Assembly: GCA_029449245.1 (NCBI GenBank)
Contig: JANATF010000009.1
Location: 1,178,001 to 1,242,000, forward strand
Reading direction: 5' to 3'
Source of the DNA: Mortierella alpina
Taxonomy: Eukaryota > Mortierellomycota > Mortierellomycetes > Mortierellales > Mortierellaceae
DNA length: 64,000 nucleotides
Both the position numbers and the translations under genes were made by a program. Below the pieces are notes generated by a model. That model saw only the letters and a program-made list of their open reading frames with translations, ran no database searches and was not told the origin of the DNA. Position 1 is the first letter of the stretch. Every line of letters begins with the position of its first letter. Below are positions 10,808 to 21,080 of this stretch, in pieces.

Positions 10808-11731
10808 TTAAACTTGTGTGGTGAAAACGCCGGCATCGCAGCACCAATGATCGTTCCTGTCCGCCATGGCGCCAGTACATTGAGCACAGTACATGCGACA
10901 CCTATCGATGGAGCACATTTGCCTTGATGGCTGACACTCATTGCAAATATTGGCAGCACAGCCATAGCATTGATATATCCATTTACCGCTACATATGACA
11001 CACCTTTGCTTGCGGCAGAGCGAGCATCTATTCTTCATGGCGCATCCCTTGCCATACGATGATTTACAGTCAGGCGTACTACATTCCTTGAGTAGACATT
11101 CTTTACAGGTCAGACATCCACATCTGCGGCACCTTGTATCCGCCGAAACAGTCTTGACATCCTTATTACACACGTGGCATGGTAAGATGCCAGGGGGAGG
11201 CGGTTGGTACTCCCCAATCTTGGTGTATTGACAGCCACAGTCGTTTTCCATCACGACCACTGCCCAGGTATATTCCAGGAGTGCCTTATTGATGATGAGA
11301 GGGTTATACGCGCCACTTGTCGTTTGGTCCTTGACATAGAGACACACTGGTTCAATCTCCCAAGATAGCCATCGCCGTCCAGCAATGGCATGTATCAGCT
11401 TTGCAAGATCCACTCGAGGACACCTCTCAACGTGTAGTTCTTTGGTGTAGTCCGTGACAAACTTCACGGCACCGTAGTGGCCAATCCCAGTGCCGTTCAG
11501 GTTCACGATCGATGCTCGTCTGAAGAGTTGTGCGAATCTAGGTGATAATGTCGAGTCGGTAATGCTGCGGCGTTGGCGGAATGTGAGGCTGGAGAACTCA
11601 GCCTTGTCAAGCGCTAACTCGTTGTCGATGAGGTGTTGGAAGTGTCTCGAGACTACGCGGCACTTGATCACAGTGATAATATCACAGTACGCTAGTACAG
11701 TGAGAATCTCATCGTCCTTTAAGATGGCCAT
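10808..11731 (-). CDS. F-box-like protein with zinc-binding Cys clusters
   Basis: 307 residues from ATG at 11731. The N-terminal 40 residues look F-box-like (M-A-I-L-K-D-D-E-I-L-T-V-L-A-Y-C, then C-R-V-V-S-R-H-F). From about residue 185 the protein is packed with CxxC pairs (LPCHVC, CRRCGC, CKEC, CSLC, CVIC, CYGC, CNEC, CAQC), suggesting several zinc-binding RING- or B-box-like modules. Such a protein could couple a ubiquitin ligase adaptor to zinc fingers, but that is inference. Open reading in other minus-strand frames continues to about 10412, so the 3' end may be spliced differently from the stop at 10808. Confidence 0.65.
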   Translation of the reverse strand: MAILKDDEILTVLAYCDIITVIKCRVVSRHFQHLIDNELALDKAEFSSLTFRQRRSITDSTLSPRFAQLFRRASIVNLNGTGIGHYGAVKFVTDYTKELHVERCPRVDLAKLIHAIAGRRWLSWEIEPVCLYVKDQTTSGAYNPLIINKALLEYTWAVVVMENDCGCQYTKIGEYQPPPPGILPCHVCNKDVKTVSADTRCRRCGCLTCKECLLKECSTPDCKSSYGKGCAMKNRCSLCRKQRCVICSGKWIYQCYGCAANICNECQPSRQMCSIDRCRMYCAQCTGAMADRNDHWCCDAGVFTTQV

Positions 11732-12373
11732 TTCAAGAGGTCAAGTTCTTGTAAGAAACAGGTTGTTAAGCAAAGTTACTACGGTAGTGCCAAGAGCAAG
11801 GAGAACAGAGGTATGAAAGACAATGAACAACGGTGTTGCGAATAGTTATCTTACTTGCACGAATGTTCGTTCAGAGCATACAATTCTGAAATGGGGATAA
11901 GAGGGATAGATTTGGAAGAAGGAAAGCGCTTCGAATAGTATTATATTTACAAAACCGGCTGCGGATTCACACGTCGGAATGAGATTCCCGATGCTTCAGC
12001 TCTAAGAGAAACTTCTCTTCCCAGGATTGCGTCGAGAAATGCATGAGTTCGTCAAGTGTACAATTATATCTTTGCTTGGTACTATACAGTTGGAAGTGAA
12101 CTCCTCTTACAGTATCGCCATTGAGTCTATACCATTTCACCCACAGAAACCTTTACATGATGCTGGGTTATAGACGGAGAGCCATTGCTGAACGCGCATT
12201 TCACGGCTCAGCGACTGAATATTCAGAAAAGGAACTGGAGGGGTGAAAGGGAGGAGAGAAGAATGAGTTTGCAAAGGATGGCTAAGGATAGCAATTTATG
12301 AATAGGCCGTTCGTGAACACTAATAAGGCCGCGAGCTCACACGCCGCATCCTCTCGGGAAACCGGCCAGAATA
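11732..12373. other. Intergenic, nothing recognised
   Basis: No supported gene, tRNA or strong repeat was seen; the sequence is AT-rich and presumably holds the promoter of the minus-strand F-box-like gene. Confidence 0.4.
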
Positions 12374-12537
12374 GCCTCGTTCAGTCGTCAAAATCGCCCT
12401 CTGATTCTGCTGCTGCTGCTGACGACTCCTGTGCGATCTAATTGGCCGGACCTGATAAAGTTCAACGTAAACAAGAAAAGCCTGCAGCCGATATCGGCCT
12501 CGTTCAGTCGTGAAAGGAGAGCATCGACCATCGAAAA
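12374..12537 (+). repeat. Direct repeat R1, left copy
   Basis: Begins GCCTCGTTCAGTCG and contains a CTG/GCT-triplet tract and a second GCCTCGTTCAGTCGTG. It is nearly identical to 20828-20978, apart from a 14-base stretch present only here and a few substitutions. A poly(A) run follows at 12538-12555. Confidence 0.8.
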
Positions 12538-12990
12538 CAAAAAAAAAAAAAAAAATTAATAAATACACCCACGGCGTGCCTTTGTGCGCCTTGTTTGACG
12601 CCTGTGTAACCAATTGACCGATGCTGGAAAGTGGATCGCCAAAAAGTAGCCTCGTTCAGTCCTCAAAATCGCCCTCCGATTCTGATTTTGATGCTGAGGT
12701 TTTGACTGAACTTTGAGTTTTTAGGCCGAACTTTGTCGCCAGTTAAGTAAAGTAAATGGGCTCTGTCGATGCCGATTCTGAAAAATGGAAAAGCGACTTT
12801 TTGGCGATTGTCCACTTTCCAGCATCGGTCAATTAGTCGCACAAGCGTCAAATATCTTACACAAAAACACGCCGCGCGCTCATGTCTGTGGTCTTTTTTT
12901 TGATAGTGCTTCTCTGGCCAGCTTTCTGTTCCTTTACACCATTACTTCCCCACTCCATCTTCAACTGACCACTCCCCTCTCCACCCAGCC

Positions 12991-14806
12991 ATGGCTGCTT
13001 CGGCAGAAGAAAGAAGCGATTCAGCTTCTCGAGAGGCTTCAATGGAGAAGCTGCTATTTGATCCCCTTCCTCCTTCATCCACGCCGCCTTCATCGTCCCC
13101 CCCGACATCCGCCACTCCCCAGACTCGTATGTCGGACGACCTGGTGCATATACTCAACGTCAGTGACAGCGACCTCCAGCAACAGCTACCAAGCACACAA
13201 CTAGTGCCTGAGCGACTGACGCGTCCCCAACCGCGGCGTGCTCAACCAGGAAGTACTACACACGCTGACTTCTTCCGAAAGGACGTGTACATGTCGGGTT
13301 ACACGCAGCAGCTTCAGCGACCGATGGGGCAGCCACTCCACCAGTCGGTGGGACAACATAGCCAGCAGCCGGTGGGACAACAGCTCCAACAGCATATAGG
13401 ACAGCAGCCTCAAAGACCGATGGGGCAGCAACTTCATCCAGAGGCATATCTAATTCAGCAAACGGCTCACCCTCCCCAACAGGCAGTGTTTAGACCCATA
13501 ATGCCTACAACAAATTTCATGCACCATCCCCAAAACCAACTCTCGTTTCAACAACAGCCTCAGCAAAGACCGCCGAACTGTCAGTCGCGACCACAGTATC
13601 GGCCGCGACTAGATCCTCAGCATCATTCGCAACCGGGTCTACAAATCCAGTCTCAACTAGGAGCAAGCTATCCACAGCACCCAGGATACCGACCTCTCGT
13701 CGGACAGGTAACCAACTTGCTTTTGTTATGACTTTTTTTTTCTTTTGCGATTCTAAGTCTTGTTTCCGTGCATTCTTTGTAGTCATCAATACACCACAAG
13801 CCCTATCCCAGACAGAGAGCCCTCGCCTACTTTCGAAGCACCGTCTCCCCTGATATCCAGTAGCTCGTCGCTAACAATGTCACCTCTACTCCGCCAAGGA
13901 TCCCTGACACCATCAAATTCCACCGAATCGCGGGAACGTTCACGGTCGCTTTCTGTGGCCCTGAAATCTCCTGTGCTCAAACAAAAACGCTCTACAAAAT
14001 CTTCACCTTCGATGTCTGCTGGAACTCACCGCTCATCCCAAGCTAGCCGAAAGAATGAACCACTCGCAAAGCACGACTTCCAGCCATCGCAGGAGACGTT
14101 TCTTGCAGAGCAACTCGCCGAGCCAGAGATTGAGGCTATACTAAACGGTCCGCCAGACTCTGTGAACAACTTTTACCAAAGCAAGACGGACGTTCACAAG
14201 GAACTGGCAAAAAGGTTTTTGGATGAGTTCGACTTAACTTTGACTGATAGTCAGATCAAAAACAAGATTGCGAGCATGCGCAGACAGTATTCAAAAGCAG
14301 CGGCGTGCAAGAAGGAGACTGGAGGCGGAAGAACACGGAGTTTGGCTGACCTGAAGAATAAAACCCACGAGATATGTCCATTTTTCGACATCGTCGATGA
14401 CATTTGGAGCAAGTCTTGGTCGTTAAACCCAAGGCCTCCGCTTGACTCGGGTGCAGGAGTTTCGGACGCCGAGAGAGCGTTTGATAGCGACGAGGACGGC
14501 AGTATCCAAAAGCTGGATCACTCTACTCGTTTGCCACGACAACAGAAAAAGGCTTTGTCGAGGGATGAAGTTCTGCAGATGGTAGTCGCGGAGAAAAATA
14601 CCACTAAGCGTTCTAACGGGATTATTGCTGTCGCGGAGGGTTTGCGAGATATATCGAGGCTGTCAAAGGACAAGAGGATCGACGACCAAGGAGTCAGGCA
14701 GTACAAGATTGCGTGCGATCATAAGGAAAATATGGAAAAGATCAGGGCAGACAAAAGGGTGCAGTTGGAGAGGATAAAATTGGTAGAAAAAGAGAGGAAA
14801 CGATGA
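12991..14806 (+). CDS. Harbinger A accessory (Myb/SANT-like) protein
   Basis: Exon 1 from ATG at 12991 encodes a Gln/Pro-rich region of 239 residues ending at 13707, followed by a good GT-AG intron (13708-13782). The second frame (13784-14806, 340 residues) starts Ser-rich and then has the helical segment expected of a Myb/SANT-like partner (S-Q-I-K-N-K-I-A-S-M-R-R-Q-Y) and a basic helical C-terminus. The best intron leaves the two frames one base out of register, so either another splice pair is used (a weak GTTATG donor at 13725 would fit) or there is a small frameshift. In known Harbinger elements this protein carries the transposase to DNA and the nucleus. Element B encodes a homologue. 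Confidence 0.65.
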
Positions 14807-15064
14807 CAAAGCTCGTGTCATTCATCATGGGAAAAGACAAGAGAAAAAAAGAGGCAAGATCAAAAAGGGGAAAAGCAAGCGGCAAAAGATGGATATTGAC
14901 AACGAGGACCTTGGTACTGTATCGTCAGCAAGTTCAGCGTCATCATCGTCATCATCGTCATCCTCTTCGTCCTCCTCATTACCTTCGTCTGGATCCGTAT
15001 CCTGGCCCTCAACCCCCGATCCCTCTCAAACTGTACAAGTTTAATATATTAGACAGTACTATCA

Positions 15065-16324
15065 TCAATGTCGTTTTCTAAGTACTTCTTCCATGATGCG
15101 CTGACGCTTTTGCAAGCCCAGTGTTCGTGCAACTTTTTCGTCCAAACGCTGAGCAGGCTCCTCTTTATCATCATCAACGCCGTGGCCATCGCCGTCACCG
15201 TTGTTATCAGGGGGGAGAAACTCATGCTCACCGGGGTCATATATTTCTTCTTTGGTGAGAATGTTATGTAAAACGACGCACGCGAGAATGATGTACGATG
15301 CCTTTTTAACATCTCTCTCTTCAAGGATGTGGCATCGCAGATTTGACAAACAGTGCCATCGTCCCTTGAGTAAGCCGAGCGCGTGCTCCACCTTGACACG
15401 GGCTGAGGATAACTTGACGTTGAACCTCGATTGCTGCTCGGTGAGTGTTCCTTTAAAGCGAGTGATGAGCGTTGGGGTGAGTCCATATGCTGCATCGCCC
15501 AGCAAGTGATCCTCTCCAGAAAAGTACTGGCCGGGATTCAGATACAGAGGAGTGCTCTTGTACGCCGAAGAGTCATGCTTGCTTCCGACATAACCAGTTG
15601 AGAAATAGATGAAAGCTGCACGGTGGTCCACAACTCCTGTCGCCCCCATGGCGAAGTTGCTTTTTCTTGTTGCCCAGGAGTTCCTGTCCTCATGTGGGGC
15701 TCGATATATTGGTATTAGAGTACCGTCAACATGTCCTATGACATTATGAAATCCGAAACGCGCACCGTAGTGACTCTTGGTCGCAGTCTTCTCAGCAGGT
15801 GTGGGCCATTTGATGACCTCCGGGATGAGGCTGCACAGAGCGATTACGCACCGTTGCGTATACATCTTGGCGGAACCGGCAGATACATCCAGGACTCGCC
15901 CAATTGCAGTGTGTGAGGCTAGGGATCCATCGTGGCCCAATCGGTGCAGGGCGACCTTCAACTGCACTCTGACATCCGCTTGTAGCCCGTTGCCTGTGGT
16001 GCGAAAGACATGGTGTCCCTCAATTTTTTTTAAGACGTACTCAAACTGCTGAGGGGTCATTCTCAGAGCGTCCTTGAAGTCGCGAGGTGAAAATTCCGAA
16101 AGTCGTTCGTCCCGATAGAGGCGGAAATGCGGTGATCGAGGTATGCCAGTGGTTTGGTTGAAGTACCGGTTATTCTCAAGGAAATCTGCGACGAGTATTG
16201 CAGCCTCAAGCAAAGAGTCCTCATCGTCTGAATCCTCTTGCTTCAGAGATGACTGAACGTGTTCGCTTACGGTGTTTACGATCATCTCGAGCGCTTGGTT
16301 TCTCAAGGACTTTCGTGTTGGCAT
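15065..16324 (-). CDS. PIF/Harbinger DDE transposase (element A)
   Basis: 419 residues from ATG at 16324 (M-P-T-R-K-S-L-R). It has the DDE_4/HARBI1-type catalytic core: first Asp in GHVDGTLIPI, second in GYVGSKHDSSAY, then LLGDAAYGLTP, and the Glu in VKVEHALGLLKGRW, followed by the conserved ACVVLHNIL. An upstream HTH-like region precedes it (VALHRLGHDGS). The C-terminus is acidic, then basic. The frame is open throughout, so the protein could be active. It converges on the accessory gene with about 260 bp between stops. Confidence 0.88.
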   Translation of the reverse strand: MPTRKSLRNQALEMIVNTVSEHVQSSLKQEDSDDEDSLLEAAILVADFLENNRYFNQTTGIPRSPHFRLYRDERLSEFSPRDFKDALRMTPQQFEYVLKKIEGHHVFRTTGNGLQADVRVQLKVALHRLGHDGSLASHTAIGRVLDVSAGSAKMYTQRCVIALCSLIPEVIKWPTPAEKTATKSHYGARFGFHNVIGHVDGTLIPIYRAPHEDRNSWATRKSNFAMGATGVVDHRAAFIYFSTGYVGSKHDSSAYKSTPLYLNPGQYFSGEDHLLGDAAYGLTPTLITRFKGTLTEQQSRFNVKLSSARVKVEHALGLLKGRWHCLSNLRCHILEERDVKKASYIILACVVLHNILTKEEIYDPGEHEFLPPDNNGDGDGHGVDDDKEEPAQRLDEKVARTLGLQKRQRIMEEVLRKRH

Positions 16325-16661
16325 GATGGCTAAAGGAAGGGAAGAACAGGTAGCTCGTTGTCTTCCGTCCGTCGTTCTCAATTGACTTACAGCTTGATAA
16401 AGACGGCGCAGTTGTGGATTGCTCCTTGTACTGTTTCGACACGCAAGTGTCAATTGCGCAGACCTTTGTGTTCAAAAATATATACCGATTTTGCGAGGTC
16501 AACATCGATGCAGCAATTCTAGGACTGAACGAGGCCGATGCCAGAAGCGGGCTCATCTCGATTAACTAAAACTTTAATACCTTGGGCCAATTGAAACGCA
16601 GTAGTGACTCCAGCATCAAAATCAGAATCGGAGGGCGATTTTGAGGACTGAACGAGGCTAA

Positions 16662-16762
16662 TAGTCTCGTTCAGTAAGTACAATCAGACCCCTGATTGTG
16701 CTTTCGATTGTCGAACTGTAACTCGACTTAACTTAACAAACGGTGCTCCTCCGATTGTGATT
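16662..16762 (+). repeat. Direct repeat R2, left copy (101 bp)
   Basis: Begins TAGTCTCGTTCAGTAAG and is identical by eye over 101 bp to 20980-21080. It lies between transposons A and B. Confidence 0.85.
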
Positions 16763-16988
16763 AGCCCCCCTCCTTTCTTAAAATTTTCATGAATCGGCCT
16801 TGATTCTCGCTTTGTTTGTCGATTTGATTCTCTCTTAAGGAGTATATTTGGAGCACTTGTGTAACTGGATTCTCAGGAATCGAGAGGCAACTGAAGAACA
16901 GTTGTTTTCTGTTTCCCACTTGCTGCTGTGAGTGATTCCCACGTTTTTTTTTTTTTTTTTTTTTTTTTTTCGTTACTTTTTCCCTGCC

Positions 16989-18947
16989 ATGGACCCCAAT
17001 CTACTTCAAGACGGAGTAGCTACCTCTACATCCTCAGCATCTTTTCACTACTCTAAGGGTAGTAGCTCCAGTGCCATTCCCCCTCACCCTGAATCCTTTC
17101 CACAACAACCTCAACAACCCTCCTCCCTGCCAGGAGGCAGTTCGCAAATACGCGCCAGACGCGCAGTGCCAAGTGGAGTACCACATTCTCCAGAAGATTT
17201 TTTTCGAAGAGAGAGCATGGCTTTGCCATCACAGCCGAGTTTTCCTCTCTCTCCAACAACAAGAACAACGGCAGCACCAATTTTCACAGCACCAGCAGCA
17301 CTATCAGCAGCAGGCGCCGTTTGTGCAACAGCAGCAAAGGCAATACCAACATCCACAGCAACACCAACACCAACTACATCAACATATACCAATTTCGCAG
17401 ATTTCTCCACCTCAATTAGTTTACCAACAGTTCCAGTCGCAGCCTTCGTACTCATCACAGGAGCTGTACAAGGAGCAAGGAGCGCCTGCCGCTGCCAGTG
17501 CTCCTCTGTCACCTGTCACTACCCCGATCATCCCTCCTTCGACCATGCCTCCGCTCGTGCTCAATGAAGTTAGTCGGCTGAAATCACCTGCGTCTCAGCT
17601 AGCCAGCGCAGGCGAGCCCGAGCCTTCCCAGTCGACCGCGTCATCCTCGCCTTCGTCTAATAAGCGCAAAGCTGCGTCTACGGCTTCCCTATTAATGGCC
17701 AAGACGGCCAGACGGACTCGGTCCGATGCCAGCAGTTCTGGTCAGTCACGTCAGGCTGCAACCACCACCGCTGGCCTGTCTCGACCTCGTAACTCTCAGC
17801 GACCAGCGGTCGGCAACAGGACAGCTCATACATTTACAGCTGAGGAAACCAACTGGATTGTAAACAGCTTCGAGATCCCGAGGTCTATCTCGTACTTCAA
17901 GGCGACAGAGACAGCACAGTACGGCGAACACCAAAAGCCAAGATCTACGAAAATATCGCGCAAGACTTCAACGCTCACTTTGATCCGGTGGCTATCGACC
18001 CCATGCAGATCAAGAATAAGATCGCCAAGATGAAGTCGTTGTTCAAACTTGGAGATGCCAAACGAGCAGAGTCGGGGTTCGGCAGTACACCAGAAGATCA
18101 GTGGAGGAAGGTCATAACGGATATCTGTCCCTTCTATTTCGAGTTGGAGGACGCGTGGTCTACAAGCTGGGGGGGTGCGCCAACACAGTATGCCGACTCA
18201 TTAAGCAATTTAGATGATTCGCACATCATCGAGGATGATGGAGAGCCAAGCGATGATGCTGAGGTAGACACGGAGCAGCTGGATGTTGAAGACGAAGAAG
18301 ATGAACCTCTTCTACGCCGCGGTCGGGTGCCATTAACGCAGAACCGACAGACGTCAAGACCGCCAACTCGGGCGATACGGCGCCAGCCACTGGAGCAACA
18401 CCGACCCCTGGAGCAGCAAGAAGAGCCAGAGCCAGAAGAAGAGCAGGAACAGCTGCCGTCCCCAGCAAAGAAAAGCAAAAAATCCAAAGACTCGTTACAG
18501 AGAGAGGTGGCGGAGAATATGAAGAGTCTCTCCGAAGTGTCACGTCTTGGCCTAGAGTTCGAATTGAATATCAGGCAGAAGGAGCTGGAGGCGAGGAGGA
18601 TCAAGGATCAGGCAGATCAAGCCCTTGCTAAAGAAAAATTAGCACTGGAAGCGAAGATGTTGGCATTGGAGCAACAGCGACTTAATTTGCAGGCGGCCGA
18701 ATTCGAGCGCAACTACACAAGACATCTGGCGGAAATCCAAGTAGACAAGTATATTGCCGCTTCGGCAGCTTTGGAGGAGAAGTACCGTTTTTTTGACGAG
18801 AAGTTAGCTCAAATGGATGCTTTTATGGCAAGATTTGGGAATGTGCAACCGGAACTAGCAAGCCCTTCATCGCAACGCTCTACAATCGCTTCAAGAGCGT
18901 CTCCTCCTAGGACATCGCCTTCAAACTGCCTTGGTAATAATGATTAA
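16989..18947 (+). pseudogene. Harbinger B accessory protein, frame-disrupted
   Basis: Starts at ATG 16989 with a segment resembling the element A protein (SPEDFFRRESM versus HADFFRKDVYM). Coding then moves to the next frame near 17250 (Gln/His-rich stretch), and returns to the first frame near 17930 (K-I-Y-E-N-I-A-Q-D-F-N-A-H-F-D-P), running to 18947 with the QIKNKIAKM motif, an acidic Glu/Gln region and a C-terminal coiled coil. No introns fit the two shifts, so two small indels are the simplest reading. Confidence 0.65.
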
Positions 18948-18968
18948 GTCTTTAATAGCAAAAATAAA

Positions 18969-20365
18969 CTAATCAACCATCGTGCTTCGTATAGCTTCTC
19001 GCTTTCTTTCACCAAGAATTCTCTGCACCTTCTCGTATCGTGCCTGCTCGCGCGCAGACTGAAAGGGACGCCATGGACTGTCAACATAAACCCCATCGTT
19101 TCCGGCTTCATTCTGTCTAATTGGCCGACCTCCATGATTCTGTTCGTCATAATCCTCATCGTCGCTCTCATCATCCTCCTCTTCTGCCTCATAGTCAGTA
19201 TCCTCGCCCTCATCATCTGTAGTGTCTGAGTCCTCTCCGAGTTTCTCTGTTCTGAGGATATTGTGCAGTACGACGCACGCTAGAATATGCTGATTGATGC
19301 GACGCATGTCGTTGTCCGTAGAGTAGTCAATCCGGAGCTTATTAAGACAGAGGCATCGCTCCTTGAGCCATCCAAACGCGTGCTCAATCTTGACTCGCGA
19401 TGCTCGAAGGCGCTTGTTGAATCGATCTTGATCCAGAGGCTGGTTCTTCCCTTTGTAAGCTGTTATAAGGGTAGGTGTCAGAGCATAAGCCGCGTCTCCG
19501 ATTAGATGCTCCTCCTGAGAAAAGAAGCGTTCCTTTTCTTTGTACAGCGGGGTGTCCTTGTAAGCCGACGAGTCGTGCCTTGTTCCAACGTATCCTGTGT
19601 AAACGAAGGTGAAAACGCCGCGGTGATCGCAGACGCCGGTTGCTCCCAATGCAAGTTGTTCTTTCTTGTGGCAAACGCGTCCCTGTCCAACAAGGGTGCG
19701 CGGTGAAGAGGGATCATAGTGCCATCGACAGCACCTATGACATTTGGGAACCGGCCCCTTCCAAGCCGTTGCTTGATTATAATCTTTTCCTCCTTCGTGG
19801 GCCACTTGACGTATGTTGTGAGAAGTGCACAGAGAGCGCTCGCACAACGCCTGGTGTACCGGACGACCGAGCCAACGGAAACACCAAGTTGTCGCCCGAC
19901 AACCTTAAATGACGATAGCGATCCATCATGCGCCAGACGGTGGAGGGCCACCTTAAGCTGGATCCCTACGTCCTTCTGTGGCTTCTTCCCTCGACGAGCA
20001 AACACCGCGTGATCCTTGATAAGGTCAACAATAAAGTCGAATTGCTCCTTGCTCATCCGAGAGGTGTCGAGGAAGTGCTGATCGTCCCGTCCGGAGAGCA
20101 CGACTTCACGATAGACGGAAGAGACCATTCGCTCACGCTTCAAGGGGGCAAGGTACCGAGCGGTCGAGAAGTAATTGTACAGCTCCAAAGTGCTGAGGAA
20201 GTGAGGTGGAAGAAATCGAGAAAAGCTTTCTCGGTTGCTGTACGTGGCCACCATTCTATAGAGCATGGTATTAAGATGCTCGCCTAGATAGTCGAGGCAT
20301 CTTTGCCGAAACGTGGTTTTCTGACGCTTCGGATTACGATAGCGTCTCTTTCTTTTAGGTCGCAT
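18969..20365 (-). pseudogene. PIF/Harbinger DDE transposase (element B), frameshifted
   Basis: From ATG at 20365 (M-R-P-K-R-K-R-R) the frame reads as a Harbinger transposase through GAVDGTMIPLHRAP and A-F-A-T-R-K-N-N-L, then breaks near 19650. Comparison with element A (RKSNFAMGATGV) shows one base missing; the next frame continues as ALGATGVCDHRG, GTRHDSSAY, LIGDAAYALTP and IEHAFGWLKERC to a stop at 18969. All catalytic residues survive but are split between frames, so the gene is non-functional unless the frame is corrected. The C-terminus is strongly acidic. Confidence 0.85.
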
Positions 20366-20827
20366 GTTTTATGGCAGGAAGGTGGTGTGAAGGTGTGAAG
20401 GTCTGAAGGTAGTGGTTGGTCAGGAACAAGAAAATGATATCCTTGGTAACAAACCTGTGGCGCTAAGAATCAACTATGAAAAGCACCCTCCTTTCATAAT
20501 TCGCCGAGTCGCTTCTCATCCCACTATCAAAAAAATGTTGGCCAATCAGGAAGGCGAATCACTTTTCGTGAATCAAAGTCGGATTCTTGCACTTTTAAGA
20601 AAGGAGGGAGGCTATTGTGAAAAATGAACAATCTCCGTTTTGGTGCTTGTCCGGAGCAAAATCGGCATGCTAGCGTTCTTTTGGTCACTCAGGGTCCCGT
20701 AAAAATACTCTTTGCACTCTGAAATGATCTTCTTCCCTCCTTTCCCCTGCCTGCAACTTGCTTCTCCCCTCGTCTTACTGGTTGTCAGCCCTCCGATTGC
20801 GATTGTAGTGACTGTGCTAGTTATTTA

Positions 20828-20978
20828 GCCTCGTTCAGTCTCTGATTCTGCTGCTGCTGCTGAGGACTCCTGTGCGATCTAATTGGCCGGAACTGATAAA
20901 GTTCAACGTAAATAAGAAAAGCCTGCTGCCGACATCGGCCTCATTCAGTCGTGAAAGGAGAGCATCGACCATCGAAAA
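20828..20978 (+). repeat. Direct repeat R1, right copy
   Basis: Near-identical to 12374-12537 and joined directly to R2 at 20980; in the left copy the two are separated by transposon A and flanking sequence. Confidence 0.8.
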
Positions 20979-20979
20979 T

Positions 20980-21080
20980 TAGTCTCGTTCAGTAAGTACA
21001 ATCAGACCCCTGATTGTGCTTTCGATTGTCGAACTGTAACTCGACTTAACTTAACAAACGGTGCTCCTCCGATTGTGATT
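20980..21080 (+). repeat. Direct repeat R2, right copy (101 bp)
   Basis: Identical by eye to 16662-16762. A further GTCTCGTTCAGTAAGTA follows immediately at 21081. Confidence 0.85.

Larger units (their letters stand above)
12649..16658. mobile_element. PIF/Harbinger-type DNA transposon A
   Basis: A 4010-bp element bounded by perfect 48-bp terminal inverted repeats (12649-12696 and 16611-16658; ends GCCTCGTTCAG...) with TA on both outer sides. It carries two convergent genes: an accessory DNA-binding-type protein (+) and a DDE transposase (-), the two-gene layout known for PIF/Harbinger elements. Sequence just outside the left end (12590-12647) reappears inverted inside the element (about 12797-12855), so the terminal area has been rearranged or nested. 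Confidence 0.85.
16764..20612. mobile_element. PIF/Harbinger-type DNA transposon B
   Basis: A 3849-bp element with shorter inverted ends (GCCCCCCTCCTTTCTTAAAA at the left, GCCTCCCTCCTTTCTTAAAA read inward from the right; 19 of 20 match) and TA on both outer sides. Further imperfect symmetry (GATTC blocks) continues inward. It has the same convergent accessory plus transposase layout as element A, but both genes carry frame disruptions. A 24-base poly(T) run lies at about 16946-16969. Confidence 0.75.

Noticed and set aside
10412-10901. Minus-strand frames with hydrophobic and other segments after the Cys-rich F-box-like gene
   Set aside because: No splice pair clearly joins them to the gene and the hydrophobic run looks like AT-rich noise; left only as a note.
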